This document shows positions 10,766-22,900 of a stretch of 40,766 nt of DNA, piece after piece. Where the stretch lies: contig MPNW01000478.1 in the NCBI GenBank assembly GCA_011800805.1, positions 1 through 40,766 of the forward strand. The letters run 5' to 3'. The DNA is from Hirudo medicinalis. Its lineage: Eukaryota > Annelida > Clitellata > Hirudinida > Hirudinidae. Under the pieces are notes generated by a model. The model saw only the letters and a program-made list of their open reading frames with translations, did no database searches and was not told the origin of the DNA. The position numbers and the translations under genes are program-made. Numbering within the stretch: the stretch's first letter is position 1; every line of letters begins with the position of its first letter.

Positions 10766-13700
10766 ATGAAACGCTCAGCATCGACACTAAAAATTCTAAC
10801 CATCCTATCGTTCTACTTGGAAATCTTAACAGGTAATAATAAGTTAATATCAATTAGTAACTGTAATTACTAATGACTGCATATTTCTTTATTGATTGAA
10901 CATGCCTCGGTATAACTAATCTCCGAGATGTGACATGTACACGAGCAGAGTTCCTTTCATTTAAGATGCTGGATGTGCAGTACACCACATAATATATTTC
11001 CAATAACATTCAGTGTTGCACGAGTTACAACATGATTCATAACATTCAACTCAACTGAGCTGAGGATGATTTGTAACTCATTCGAATTTGTTTAGAAAAT
11101 CAATTTTTAACTATTTATATATTAAATTATTCATTAATCTGCTAAATTCATTTAAGAAATAGTCGCAATTAACATTGCTCTTGGAAAAGAAGGAAAAGAT
11201 TGCAACGGTAAGCCATTGCCAACGACACTCTTTGACGGTCGCAGGGAAGTGTCTGAGACAGTAAGCTTTAGGTGCCCCATGACCACCTTTGTGGAAGTCT
11301 TCCTGCAGGGTCAATACATTATAAACTATGTCGTTGTATACGAAGGAAGAGGTTTGGAATTGGTCTTATCTTCGCATTAATAAAAATGATGATGATGATG
11401 ACGACGACGACGACGACGACGACAATAATAACGTTTTCTGGTTTTTTGGCTTTAATTCCGGCAAAGCGTTTTCCTCCATAATTTAAAATATTTCTTTCTT
11501 TAAAATGACACGAAATAAAAGTTGATTTCGGAATTCGTACGATATCAAGTATAAAGTATGAGTCATTAAATTGATATGAAGGAATGGTTTTTCTACTTAA
11601 ATGGATTGAAAAATCAATCTGATGCATTTTTGATGAACCTCTCATGATCCCGGCAAAGAGTTTTCTCTTTCATCGCCACTAATAGAACGCTGGTAGACGA
11701 ATACTTTGTTCTGCTTAAATTATTTATTCTGAAGTCAACACTTACTGTTTGGTCTTTCGTATTAAACTCTTTATTACGACAACTTGAAACAAGACAACGC
11801 TACTCAAGCGCGCAACACGAGAGCCATACGAGAGTCTAAAACTCTGAAATCAACCCCTTGTGTACGAAACCAGTACCGTCCGTATCAGTACTGTACTGCA
11901 CGTCACAACTCCTACAACGCAAAACAACTTTTTTAGTTTCAAGTTCATTTTTGCCGGAAATTTTTTATATATTTGTTCCAGCAAAACAATGAACTTGAAA
12001 ATAGGCAATTGATTGGGAATAGATTTAATTACTGAGAAGCTTTCTATCCTGGAAAAAAATCTCATCAAGAAGCACTGAGTAGCTTTGAGTAAAGATTTGT
12101 TGGTGGATACCTGCAACAATCTCAATGATGAGAGGTTGGAAACTAAAACGACCGAAGAGTTTAGGTTACTGTTTGGTTCGAGGAATATTAATGTGGAAAG
12201 GAATAAAGTAGTTCTGCATGGCGGTAGAATATCCCTACGTTAAGTTTAATGTGAGAGCTTTTCTTCGTCTACAATGCGTTCTGCGGTCGGCATTACATTC
12301 TGATCATGAAAATCCATCTCTATCTCTCTCTAAAATATCTTTCTGTATATGTTCATCTAAATTATTATCATCGATTTGTTTAACAATTTGTTTCTGCAGA
12401 GGAATCGGAAGGAGATTTGAATTTTTTTATTGTCGAGAGAGGAGACAAGGGAACTTATGAAAAATGTTCTGAATACACCGGAGTGAGTCGATCATCCTCG
12501 AATAATGGCCTGAGAGTGAATTGCGATGCGAGCAATCAGATGTTTTCCATGGTCAAAGTTGAATCTCGTAAAACCAAAGGCATTAGAGTTGCCGAAATTG
12601 AAGTCTACACGTTCGGTAATTCATCGTTGCAATCTGACATAAGATTAATTTATAGTGGTTTAAGTAGTCTGTGCGATAAACCACAAATCCTCAAGTCCAA
12701 ATCATCTTAGTTATGCAACGGACTTTAATCAAATAAGTAAGTAGAAGTAGGACCACAAATCCTTTTTATTTCAATATCCAAATTTCGATAGTCCTATTTT
12801 GAATAGTTCCACCGAATCTGAGTTTATTGTCTCCTCATCAAGCTTGTTCCACAGATTAACTATTCTCATGCTGAAGTAACTATTCTTCAGTGTACCCGTT
12901 GCTTTCCTACACAGCTTATATTCATGCCTTCTTGTGAAATTGCTTTTGGTGGCCTCAAAGAAATGTACAGATGGTAAATCTTCTCTTCCTGTTAATATCT
13001 TGAACGTTTCTATGAGATCACCCCTACTTTGGGGTGCAAGTTAGCTCAGAGGGTAACGTTCCTGCGAACTGGGATCTCACCAATGCCTTATACAACTTTA
13101 ATATGATGCTTTTATCCCTATTGACCACTGTCCTCTTTATCATACCTAATACCCTGTTTACTCTCTTAGCAGCTTCTGCACATTGTTTCGTTGATTTTTG
13201 TCAACTCTTGTGCCTAATCACTTCCAGATCTCTTTTTTTGTTCTGACTGGTTTAACTACCAGTTAAACACCAGCCCCCCAAATTCATATTCCACCATCCT
13301 ATTCCTACTCCCCATGTGCATGACGGAACACTCGTTCACATTAAATGTGCCATTCCTGTGACAACTTATGTAATTTATTTACATCTGTCCAAAATTCATT
13401 GACATCCTCTTTCTTGCTAACTTTCCTGCTCAATTTTGTATCATCTGCGAATTTAGATATTTTAGATGATATTCAATAGAGATATTCAATGCAATCAACT
13501 TGAGATGTGTCTTCTAATAAATTGTTCTAACAAGAATAATCCACTTAAGGATCAGGAATATCAGGTGAGAGAGCATTCATTAACAGAGGATGTTATAGAA
13601 ACTTCTCTGGTCAACAGAGCAGAGTCAGTTCGCCATTGTTGCAGAACTGCCAATTCGAATGTTCTAAAACCGGAATAATGTTTTTTGCTATCAAGGTTTC

Positions 13701-16700
13701 TGTAACAATATTTTTAATTTATATTATTTTATAATCTCTGTTCTAATTGACCAGCCTTATAATCTGCAGCGGTCACAAGATTTAGAAATAAAACACGTAA
13801 TCCGTTTTAAGTAATAAATAACACAATTCAATTCGATAGAAGAATGAAATTTGTGTCTGTGGAATTGACTACGACGAACAACTGGAACTAATTTCTACTT
13901 ATTGTGACACGATGTGTGACGATGGCAGGAGTTACTGTGGTGGTGAAGACGCCTTCACGGTGTATCTTTGTCAGTCTCAATTATTTTCCTACATCATAGC
14001 ATATTTAACGATTTTATTGGCCTTAAAATTTGCAAGTTGTTTTCAAGTGTCCCGGGTAAGTAACAAGAATGTTTAACCTACTAGCATTGCCTTGGTTGCC
14101 AAGTTATGCTGGATGCTTTCAAATAACCGATCCCAAAGCCGATGATATTACTCGAAAACCGAATATCAAGACTATACCAAATTGTATGAGATACTGTGAC
14201 TCCTACAACTATGCTCTACTAGAAGTAATTATGCTATATCATCGTAATCATATTAGTTGTGGGGAAATGGTCCTTCTAAACAGAAGGAAATCTTAATAGA
14301 CCGCACTCATTAGTTAAGTACTGCAACGTCCGACATAAATGTCGTAATACCTCACCCTACCAAAGTAACAATAACAACATAGTAAGTCAATTGTCTAGGA
14401 TTCTGTAACTTTACAAGATGCAGAACACAAATGCACAATGTAATCAAAGTACACGTTCAATATTACAGGAGGGAGATATTTGCTCGTGCAAGCTTGACGT
14501 TGCTATGGGCAACCCGAAGTATACGAACTGCCGTGTCAAATGTTTTGGGGACGAAGAAACGGTTTGCGGTGGAAAAGGCTACGCATCCATTTACAGAAGT
14601 ATGGAATTTATTTGCATATCTTTGAAAAGAGGTCAAATGATTGTTTTCATACAACAGCCTGTTCTAAGGCCATTTACCCATACATAAGATGTTCAAAATT
14701 GTTGAAATGCAAAAACCAGTATGACATGTACGGATCCTGCCAAAAAATTTGTCAGGATGGGTACGCCGGTGAGCATTGCCTTGAGCGAAGTAAGTTGCAT
14801 TTCTTCTTTCGTATTGATTTTAGATAATAAGTTCTTTACTCCCTCGTACTCCAATCAGCGACATCTTGGCTTTTCATGGTAGTAGTTCATCGCATAAATT
14901 AAATTGTCTTTAATGTTTTAAAATGACGAACGTTCCTTGTAAAAGAGACACCTAAAGACAAAACATTTCTTATTTATTTAAATTAATATCTGTAATAATT
15001 TATAGAATTGTTGATTCAATGTTCTGGCATCTAATACGTAACTAATTAAATTAAATTTAACTAATTAAATTAAATGTGAGAGGTCGTTTGACCGAAGTTG
15101 ATAATAAAATAGGATCTTTTCCAGATAAGCCCCGCCAAAAAGTTAACCCCCGCCACCCAAAAAAGATTATAAAAAAGAGGACATGAAACTTGTACTTTTA
15201 GTTTTTATTGAAGAAGATGAAATTGGGACATGTCATTAATTTCTTGCCGACACTGTCAGGTATTACACCTCCACCTGTCAGAAACAGTTGAAAGTGTCAT
15301 TTAGTGGCCATTGTTGCATAAACGTTGCTGATGGATCACTCCGTGGCTTTGCAAAAAACGTATTGCCGTCTCCTTGTCATGAACGAGAGCCGAAAGCGTC
15401 AGAAAGTTCATTTCAGGTTTTACGTCCGAACGTAGAAAATTTTTGCACAAAATGAGCCTAGAGGCGGATGAGGAGTTGTTTTTATGGCGCGCGTTTAAAT
15501 ATTCAAAAAGTGGCGGGGCTTAACTTTTCACGCGTGCACTTTTTGCATTAGTGGCGGGGCTTATCTGGAAAAGATCCATAAAATATCAAAATAAAAAAAA
15601 ATGTCTGCATTGCTGAGTCTGATTATCGCGTGCAACATCTGCACGTAGTACGACGTGAGTTAATAAAAATTGAACATCACTTGAGACTTTTGTGCAAACA
15701 TGCAATACACACCGTTATTTATAATATTTTCCTTTTTTAAGGACACAATTTTATTAAAAATTCATTTTATTCAGACAAATTCATTTCTTTCACACAAACT
15801 ATTTGCGTTTTTAGCCAGAGTTACATCAATAAAAATGACATGCCAAGCTCTCAACCCGTGCTTGGAAATAAAGAACAGCAGGTGTATCAATGTGTTCGGT
15901 GAAGGTGTGTGTGAATGCAAGGTTGGATTTCTAAAGAACAAAGTAACCAACAACTGTGAAGGTAAATGAACAATTAATATTAATAATTATATTAATAGTC
16001 ATAATAATTAATAGCAACAATGATGGTGAAAGTAATAATATAAGATGGTCGCAGTTGTTCTTTTCTACATCAGAGTTAATCTTAGTCAAAAGAAATATAG
16101 GGAAGTGTAAAGATTGTTAGGATGTGGTAGTTATATCTATACACAACCAATAACAGGTGTAATTGGTAAAAATGTAATCTTAAAAACGGTGTTCGTACTA
16201 TTATGTAATAAAATACAGCCCACTATCATCTACATTTTACGGTTAATTGCATCCTTATTTATAATAATCGCTAATGTAAATAAAAGTCTACGAGGTCACG
16301 CTGATATTTTAAAAACCATTTCTGAATCAATTTAAAAATTAAAATTAAAAATTAGCCCCGACGACAACCACAACTACCGAGAAAACCACAACTACCGAGA
16401 AAACCACAACTACCGAGAAAACCACAACTACCGAGAAAACCACAACTCTAAAATTAATCGGTTCTGCTACAACCACGACAAGGGCAAGCATGGATAGCAC
16501 AGGTGAAACAGCCACTGTAGAGGAAGAGGCTGTTCCTTGCCATGGCATCGATAAGTGCATTGACGATCCACACACAAAGTGCATTATTGTGGAAGGCAAG
16601 GAAACGTGTGAATGCCAGGATGGATATTCGAGAAGCAATCCAACCGACGAATGCACAGGTAAATGAGGTGTGTGCCATGACGCAGTGGTACGTTTATATA

Positions 16701-18900
16701 GAATTGGATATTAAGTGGATATTCATCCTGACAACTTATAATCGACTTATTATCATCTAAAAGTAAGAATATTGACAATCTTGATAGTGGTAACAATTCA
16801 AGGATTTGAATTTGATTTTGGATTTTAAGAAATATACAACTATTTATAAATATTTACGGACGTAATTCAAATGAATGTCTGTAGACGTATATTAGCTTAT
16901 AATCTTACTACAAATTAACCAAGCTAGGACAAATTCCAAGAGAGACGTTGAATCATGAAGCAAGTATTGAAACTGTAGACCGTCTTCGTTTTCCGAAAAA
17001 CAAAAGAAAAACAATTTCTCGACTTCAATTATTTTCCATGAAACCAGTCCTCACAGTTCGGTGACAACTTTGGCACCGTTCATTTTTGACAAGGTCACAT
17101 CTCTTTTTATGGATCGGGTTGACTTGACGACTATTTCTCTCTTCGACATGAGATGCGTTAATGTTAATGATGCTATGTATGTTTTTAAGTGACATTTTAC
17201 CATTTTCACGAAATTTCATCCGTAAAGTTACAGGAATAGTTGGTGTTAGTCAGAACAGAATGGTGACTACCGGAGTGATTAGAAGCAGTTGTAACTCTTC
17301 AGACACGTGCATAGACCAACCCAACACCTACTGTGTCGCGCTTAATGGGAATGAAGTGTGCGAATGCGCCCTGGGCTATTTGAAAAACAAGACTAATGAA
17401 CTCTGCCAAGGTTAAGTTAATCCTGCAATCGCAAATCTATCAATTCAAGTTTGCTTAAACTACTGCTTTTACTTGCTTACATTTTTCAACCCTTCAACGT
17501 ACAGACATTGATGAATGTTCCATGAATCCATGCAATTCTATTTACATGGTTTGCTTCAACCTGAACGGTTCTTACTATTGCGACTGCAAACCAGGATACT
17601 CCAGATTGACAAATGAGATCTGCATAGGTATTGGGAAATTGCTGCTGTCATGGATGTTACCGTTTGTTGTTGACATTTTCAAAGATTGATGTTTTTAAAG
17701 TTTTGTAATTAATAATAGACTTGGTCATTATGCATTGAACGTCCATTGACTCCTTGATGAACTTGTACTCTTTACAACTCGTAATTGCCGCTTTTAATTC
17801 AACCTACCGATGACAAATGGTCATGCTGTTCAACCCAGTAGACATTGGACGATGTATGGCCCTCCACAATCTTGTAAATTGGCTTATTTCCTATCTAACC
17901 TGGACGTTTCAATGCATCCGCAAAACCACAAAGTCTACGATGCTCAAATAGATTCCAAATGTATAATTTCCACCCGTTGCATAATAATAATAAAGTATAT
18001 ATTTCGAATTAATTAAAGTTCATCCATCTAAAATATTTGTAAATAATTGTTTAGTTTGGCTTTATTTGACCCACACGATGATCAAAATTTCAGCTGTGGG
18101 ACTCGCCGAGATTGTTAACATCACTTAGAATATTTTATATAAATATTTTATTTAATGAAATTGATTACAAATTAGAGTTGCAACGTTTTTCAGCTAATCG
18201 ATCAGGATTCGGTGATTGGACGCTTGGAGAGATAAAAATAAAGCAATATGCTGTGGTGTGGTTCTATACAATTCTCCCGCTGATGTCTGTAATCATTTTG
18301 GCTTTAATCTTTTGGTGAGGTCATTCGAATTGACTAAGGCAAGAATTACTGAATAATGAAACGAGACATTTAAGCTAATAATACTAATCTTAACTTTTTT
18401 TTAATTGTTTTTATTTTCCTATTTCTAAATTAATAAGGAGAATATCTAGCCGATCAAACACTGCGCAGTGACATTGATAACATTGTTAAATCCTTTGAAG
18501 TATGTTGAAGAAGGTTTCATCCAGGGGAAGAATTGGAATTTAATAATCGCGTTTAATTGGATAATTCGCCTATAACCTCTCACAAATTAATAATAAGTAA
18601 TTTATACGTTTGTCACGTTTTAGGTTCCACATCCCACCACTCAGCAGCGAAAGTACTTCAGATTCGGATCCAACGCAATCGGAGTTGTTCCTCTACAATC
18701 TTGAACAGAAAAAAGGCAAAAGAAAATCAATTGGTTTCAACCTGAAGCCAAAAAAAGCAAAACCCAGTCCTCCATTAAAAGGTACAAGTTGATATTTCGT
18801 CTAAAAACTTAATCAAATATAATTGTTAATTTCTTTCTAAATACTGAATATCATCGTCAGAGAAAATTCAACAGACCACCTGAACATCAACGAGTTGTAA
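10766..18900 (+). CDS. Gene C: lectin-like/WSC/EGF single-pass membrane protein with four EGF exons and a Thr-rich linker, 15 exons
   Basis: Exons: 10766-10832 (signal peptide starting MKRSASTLKILTILSFYLEI), 11157-11351 and 12400-12615 (galactose-binding-like), 13550-13695 and 13843-13969 (WSC1), 14085-14224 and 14469-14598 (WSC2), 14658-14789 (six-Cys EGF-like), 15815-15961 (EGF), 16356-16658 (Thr-rich linker plus EGF), 17234-17410 (EGF), 17505-17627 (calcium-binding EGF, DIDEC), 18194-18314 (TM, WFYTILPLMSVIILALIFW), 18624-18781 (Lys/Ser-rich tail) and a last exon from 18861 or 18863. All junctions keep frame. The last acceptor is ambiguous: one choice stops at 18883 (734 aa), the other at 18900 (739 aa). 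Compared with gene B it has two extra EGF exons, both phase 1-1, and a longer basic tail (KKGKRKS). The TM exon ends with phase 2, as in the paralogues. Surface recognition is inferred from the domains; no ligand is known. Confidence 0.9.
11352..12399 (+). other. Gene C intron within the lectin-like domain
   Basis: It contains a GAT-then-GAC trinucleotide run at 11386-11423 and no supported coding sequence. Short open frames on either strand here show no domain and no codon signature. Confidence 0.5.
11386..11429. repeat. (GAT)n(GAC)n microsatellite
   Basis: About five GAT units pass directly into about eight GAC units, then AAT. Intronic, in gene C. Confidence 0.9.
12775..13455 (-). mobile_element. 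CR1/Jockey-like LINE fragment: reverse transcriptase from FADDTKL to its C-terminus, decayed
   Basis: On the minus strand, reading down from about 13450, the sequence gives FADDTKLSRKVSK, then a Trp-containing segment and FNVNECSVMHMGSRNR after a one-base frameshift. KLYKALVRSQ (about 13115-13085), GDLIETFKILTGREDL (about 13025-12975) and YFSMRIVNLWNKLDEE (about 12880-12835) follow. These are the ordered hallmarks of the C-terminal half of a non-LTR reverse transcriptase. Frameshifts, stops and a replaced stretch around 13034-13085 show it is dead. It lies in the gene C intron before WSC1 and is the same family as 1255-1470. Confidence 0.88.
14790..15814 (+). other. Gene C intron before the first EGF exon, hosting a DNA transposon
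   Basis: A duplicated 20-bp AT block (TAACTAATTAAATTAAAT) lies at about 15039-15075. The 466-bp inverted-repeat element at 15112-15577 follows. Nothing else recognised. Confidence 0.6.
15112..15577. mobile_element. Non-autonomous DNA transposon (MITE-like), 26-bp perfect TIRs, 8-bp target site duplication
   Basis: The left end 15112-15137 begins GGATCTTTTCCAGATAAGCC and is the exact reverse complement of 15552-15577. Both sides are flanked by the same 8 bases, ATAAAATA (15104-15111 and 15578-15585). A second GTTAASCCCCGCCAC motif follows inside each end, set further in on the right by about 23 bases. The interior has no ORF of useful length, so transposition would need a transposase from elsewhere. 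An 8-bp duplication occurs in hAT, P and Merlin groups. The GG terminus is not the usual hAT start, so the superfamily is left open. Confidence 0.92.
15962..16355 (+). other. Gene C intron, AT-rich
   Basis: It begins with AAT-rich simple sequence (15975-16010) and ends in an A-rich tract before the Thr-rich exon. No gene seen. Confidence 0.5.
16368..16447 (+). repeat. 18-bp coding minisatellite encoding TTTTEK
   Basis: The unit ACCGAGAAAACCACAACT repeats about four times without change inside exon 16356-16658 of gene C. It encodes Thr-Glu-Lys-Thr-Thr-Thr blocks. The identical copies imply recent expansion. The product is a likely O-glycosylated, mucin-like spacer between EGF domains. Confidence 0.93.
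16659..17233 (+). other. Gene C intron between EGF exons
   Basis: No coding sequence or repeat recognised. Confidence 0.45.
17628..18193 (+). other. Gene C intron before the transmembrane exon
   Basis: No supported feature. A 68-codon open frame at 17810-18016 has no domain and no splice support. Confidence 0.45.
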
Positions 18901-19975
18901 CTTGAACGTTTTATGCCCAGTAGTGAAATAAACTTTGCACAAATCTCTTTGTGTTTTGACTGTCTTTTCAACTGGTTTGTTCAATTGAAGAAATATTCTG
19001 ATGGGTTAATTAATGGGTAAAATCAACACATTTAGAATTGTAAATATGGAAAATCTATAGGAACTAGAGATTAAGCTAGCATTTAAGTACTTATTTGAGA
19101 TACAGACTTTTGCCTAATTCTAAGGTAGGACATTAAGTAAAGTGGATTTCGATTAAGTCACTAACTAAACCTAATCTTAAATAATAAACTTGGAAATAAA
19201 GAAAGGTGCAGATCATCCGAATGAGATTACGATGCATAATGCCTGAGTGATTTTAGAAAAGTGATTTTATCCTAAGTGTTTTGGTAGAGATGCAAACATT
19301 CTATTGGTAAACTGGGTTCTCCGGATTTTTGGGAAAAAGAAATGAAATTGTCGCTGTCAAAATCAATCATGTTAGCCAAAAAAGCACTGAACCTTTAAAA
19401 ATAAATAAAAGAGATAACAGGTTCACTACAACTGGTCTTTTAAGAGTAATTTATTTTGGGCCTTGATCTGCTCAACCACATTCGTTAAATGTCTTATATT
19501 AATTAATGGTTTTTAATGTGTTTTTTTAATATGTTTGAAATGCATACAAACATCCTTATCTGATATTTAAACAGCTCAGTCTCGCCCATGACGTATTCTA
19601 GAAACGCCCAAATCAAATATAAACAACGAGATTCGTGAACTGTAAGAAATTGATTTAGTTCGAAAAAAAAAACGTAATTAATAAAAACTGCACAAGTACC
19701 CGGATGTTAACGAAGTATTTAACATCATTTCGAGCGATTTCAGTTGCCACAATTTTCAATCTGGAGTTGTTAGCGGGTTGGAAACGCGTCCAATCGTCTG
19801 TGTTTATGACTTTTGACTCACAATAATTAAAATCTTCAATAATCAAAGAATTAAATTTTAAAAAGATATGCTTTGCATTTGCGAACCAAACATTCAGTGT
19901 AATGTTTTGAACCTTGCACTTATTCAAAACATTTGTCTCGTTTAAAAATTCCTTGATTCAATGAATTCATTTTAG
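18901..19975. other. Spacer between genes C and D
   Basis: A likely gene C polyadenylation signal AATAAA lies at 18927-18932. The missing signal-peptide exon of gene D should be here. The only phase-compatible candidate (ATG at 19342, donor after 19420 ending ATA-ACA-G) is broken by two in-frame stops. Confidence 0.5.
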
Positions 19976-22900
19976 AACTGATTGCAGTCAATGTAGCTCT
20001 GAACAAAAGCGGTAAAGACTGCAATGCTGAAGAGCTGCCAAATTCATTGTTTGATGGCAAAACAGACCTTGCCGTGAAATTGAGTGACAAATGTGCCATT
20101 TCGTCCTACATTGAAGTCGATCTGTCAGAACATTACGCAATAAACTATGTTATTCTATTCGAAGGGAAAGGTTGGCACGTAAATTATTTTTAATAATCGA
20201 ATCTCTAAAAAAAAATTTCAACTCTTAGTTAATTACATCGCCATTTAAAACAGACCCAGGAAAGTTGGATTACTTTATAATCGAAAGAGGAGAGAGAGGA
20301 TTTTATGAAAAATGTTCTGAATATCCGGGAATAAAACCAGTCAGGGATTCTGGTCTGAGAGTGAACTGCAGTCCGAGCAATTTATTGTTTTCACTGATCA
20401 AAATTGAATCCCTCAGAAGCGAAGGTATGACACTCGCCGAGATCGAAGTCCATACGATCGGTGAATATTTTTACTTCCAATGTTGTAGTAACAGCAACGA
20501 GTAAAGCTTTCAAATTCAAATTATTAATATTAAAAAAAAATCCAATTAAGCGTCGGAAATACTAGGTAAGAAGGCACTTATTAACAGGGGATGCTCCAAA
20601 AATTTCAACGGCCATCGGGTGAGAGCCCGTCGGCCCCTGCTGCAACATTGCCAGTTGGAATGTTCCAGAAGAACTCTAACTTTTCTCGCGATAAAGGTTC
20701 TCATTAAATTACAAATTAGGGTCAAATAATTTTTCCAAAGTACATCTTTACGTATTTCAGCATTTCATTTCATTGCATTGCTTTTCAACTGTATCATCCT
20801 AACTTATTAATATCCAAGTTTTACGTAATTACATTAAAAAACAAGCTCCACATATTATTAATGATATTATTAACATCATTATTATTAATTGATATTATTA
20901 TATAAATATTTGAAATAAATATTTATTGAAATAAATTTACGAAATAAATAATTAATATCATTATTATTAATTGACATAATGATATAATAATGATATTATT
21001 AATATCATTAATTGATATTATGATATAATGACATTATTAATATCATTGATTGGACAATAAAAATGTGAAACTAAAGCATAATTTTGCTTTTTTCCAGCTC
21101 AACAAATGCTACTGTGGAGCATACCAAAATGAGAGCGAGTTAATATTTGATATGGATTGCAACATGAAATGCGATGATGAAAGAGGATCTTGTGGAGGTA
21201 TCAACTCTTACTCGGTGTATCTCAGTGAGTGCCGATGCTGTTGTCCGACGAACAGCAGTTGATCATTTTACTTGCACATTGCAGTGGCAACATGGCTGCC
21301 CAGCTACAAGGGATGTGTGGAAAATGCTCTCATGGATTTAAATCAAGACGTTCACATTTCGGACACCATGACGATATCAAAATGCATTCAACGCTGTGAC
21401 AGCTATCAATATGCAGTCCTACAAGTGCGTTTCAAATAATTAAATTATCGCAACATAATAAATATCGCAATGTGACAACTATTACTACACCTAACACTAA
21501 ATAACATGCCTATGGTTACATAATAGATGATTGACCACCGAGCATACCGCAATGCAGATTATATAAAAGATTAACATTTTTAAACAAGTGATTTCATTGT
21601 CATTTAAATGTTATTTCACGCCTCCTAAAATTCTAGTCAATACTTCTTAAAGGAGGGAAGCATTTGTTCGTGCCGAGATGAAATTTCGTTCAGCTTCTCC
21701 GATGAATCCCGAGACAAATGCAAAACAAAGTGTTCGGGAAACTCTGACAGTCTTTGTGGTGGACTCCGTTATGCTTCGATATACGCAAGTAACAGCACTA
21801 AAGTTTACCACTCAGAAGTTCATGCGCTACTTAGGGTTCTCCACAAATAGTGTCACCCGTATTTCATGGACACATGATGGAAAACCACTTTTTCAGTGGT
21901 TTTTTACCAACTTAAGTCTAGTTTTTTTTTTATTCTTGCACAATAGTATAGGCTGGGGGTAATGAAATTCAGTAAGCGGCGCACGGATACAGGAATGGAC
22001 ATTATTACAATAAAAAGTCACTTACATTTTTTTGTACTTGCCGATTACGAAAACAGCCTGTCTAAACCGTCAGCATCACACGCTAAAATGTTCGGAGCTG
22101 TTGAAATGTTCTGGATTGTACGACGAATTCGGGAGTTGTGGAGGAGCGTGTGAGGAGAAATACATCGGTGACTACTGCATGGAACGAGGTAACCTTTTGC
22201 AACCCAGATTGTCACATTATTGACAAATTAATTTGTAAAATGCTGATGTTAATACTCAACCATTCATCATCTCACGGTTAAAGTTTAATTTGGTTTATCA
22301 CGCAGACATCAGTCTTCTTAAACCACTACAGATTAATGTTAATTATGGTAGTTATTCCCGTCTTTCAAGTGCTTTCCTATCTCTTTTAAGGGATGTCCAG
22401 ACACCATAAAACCAGGCAAACATGTTTAACTAAAATGACTTTTCATGAACAGGACAAAATAAAAGCGGTGGAGTTAAGAATTTAAGAGTCATTCAAAAAT
22501 GGCACAATTGAAAATAAATGCAAAGATATTTGACGGCAAAAGCCTCAGGCTGCCAGCTCCGATTGATTCATGATCAGCTTGCAAAGAGTGGAGGTAAAGT
22601 TTGAGATGAGATTTAAGTTCATGCTTTGATGTGTGTAGCTTGACTGTGAAACCTGGATGTCGGTCAAGGAGTGGAGTCACAGGAGTCAAGACGAGTGGTC
22701 AAGGCTTTCGCTTTGGTGCGGCTCCGTTAGGATTCAGTGTGATTATCCTAACCGCTCGCAAGAGTTTCTGTAACTAACTAAAATGTTTTGATGTATGTGA
22801 CCTGACTGTGAGAAGGAATAAATTCCAAACCGAAACTTTTGAGATGAACCGAGCGATGCTCTGCCAGGGAACAACGATGATTGTTTGAGAAGAAGTTCCA

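Noticed and set aside
19655..19927. 90-codon minus-strand open frame
   Set aside because: AT-rich, no domain and no splice support.
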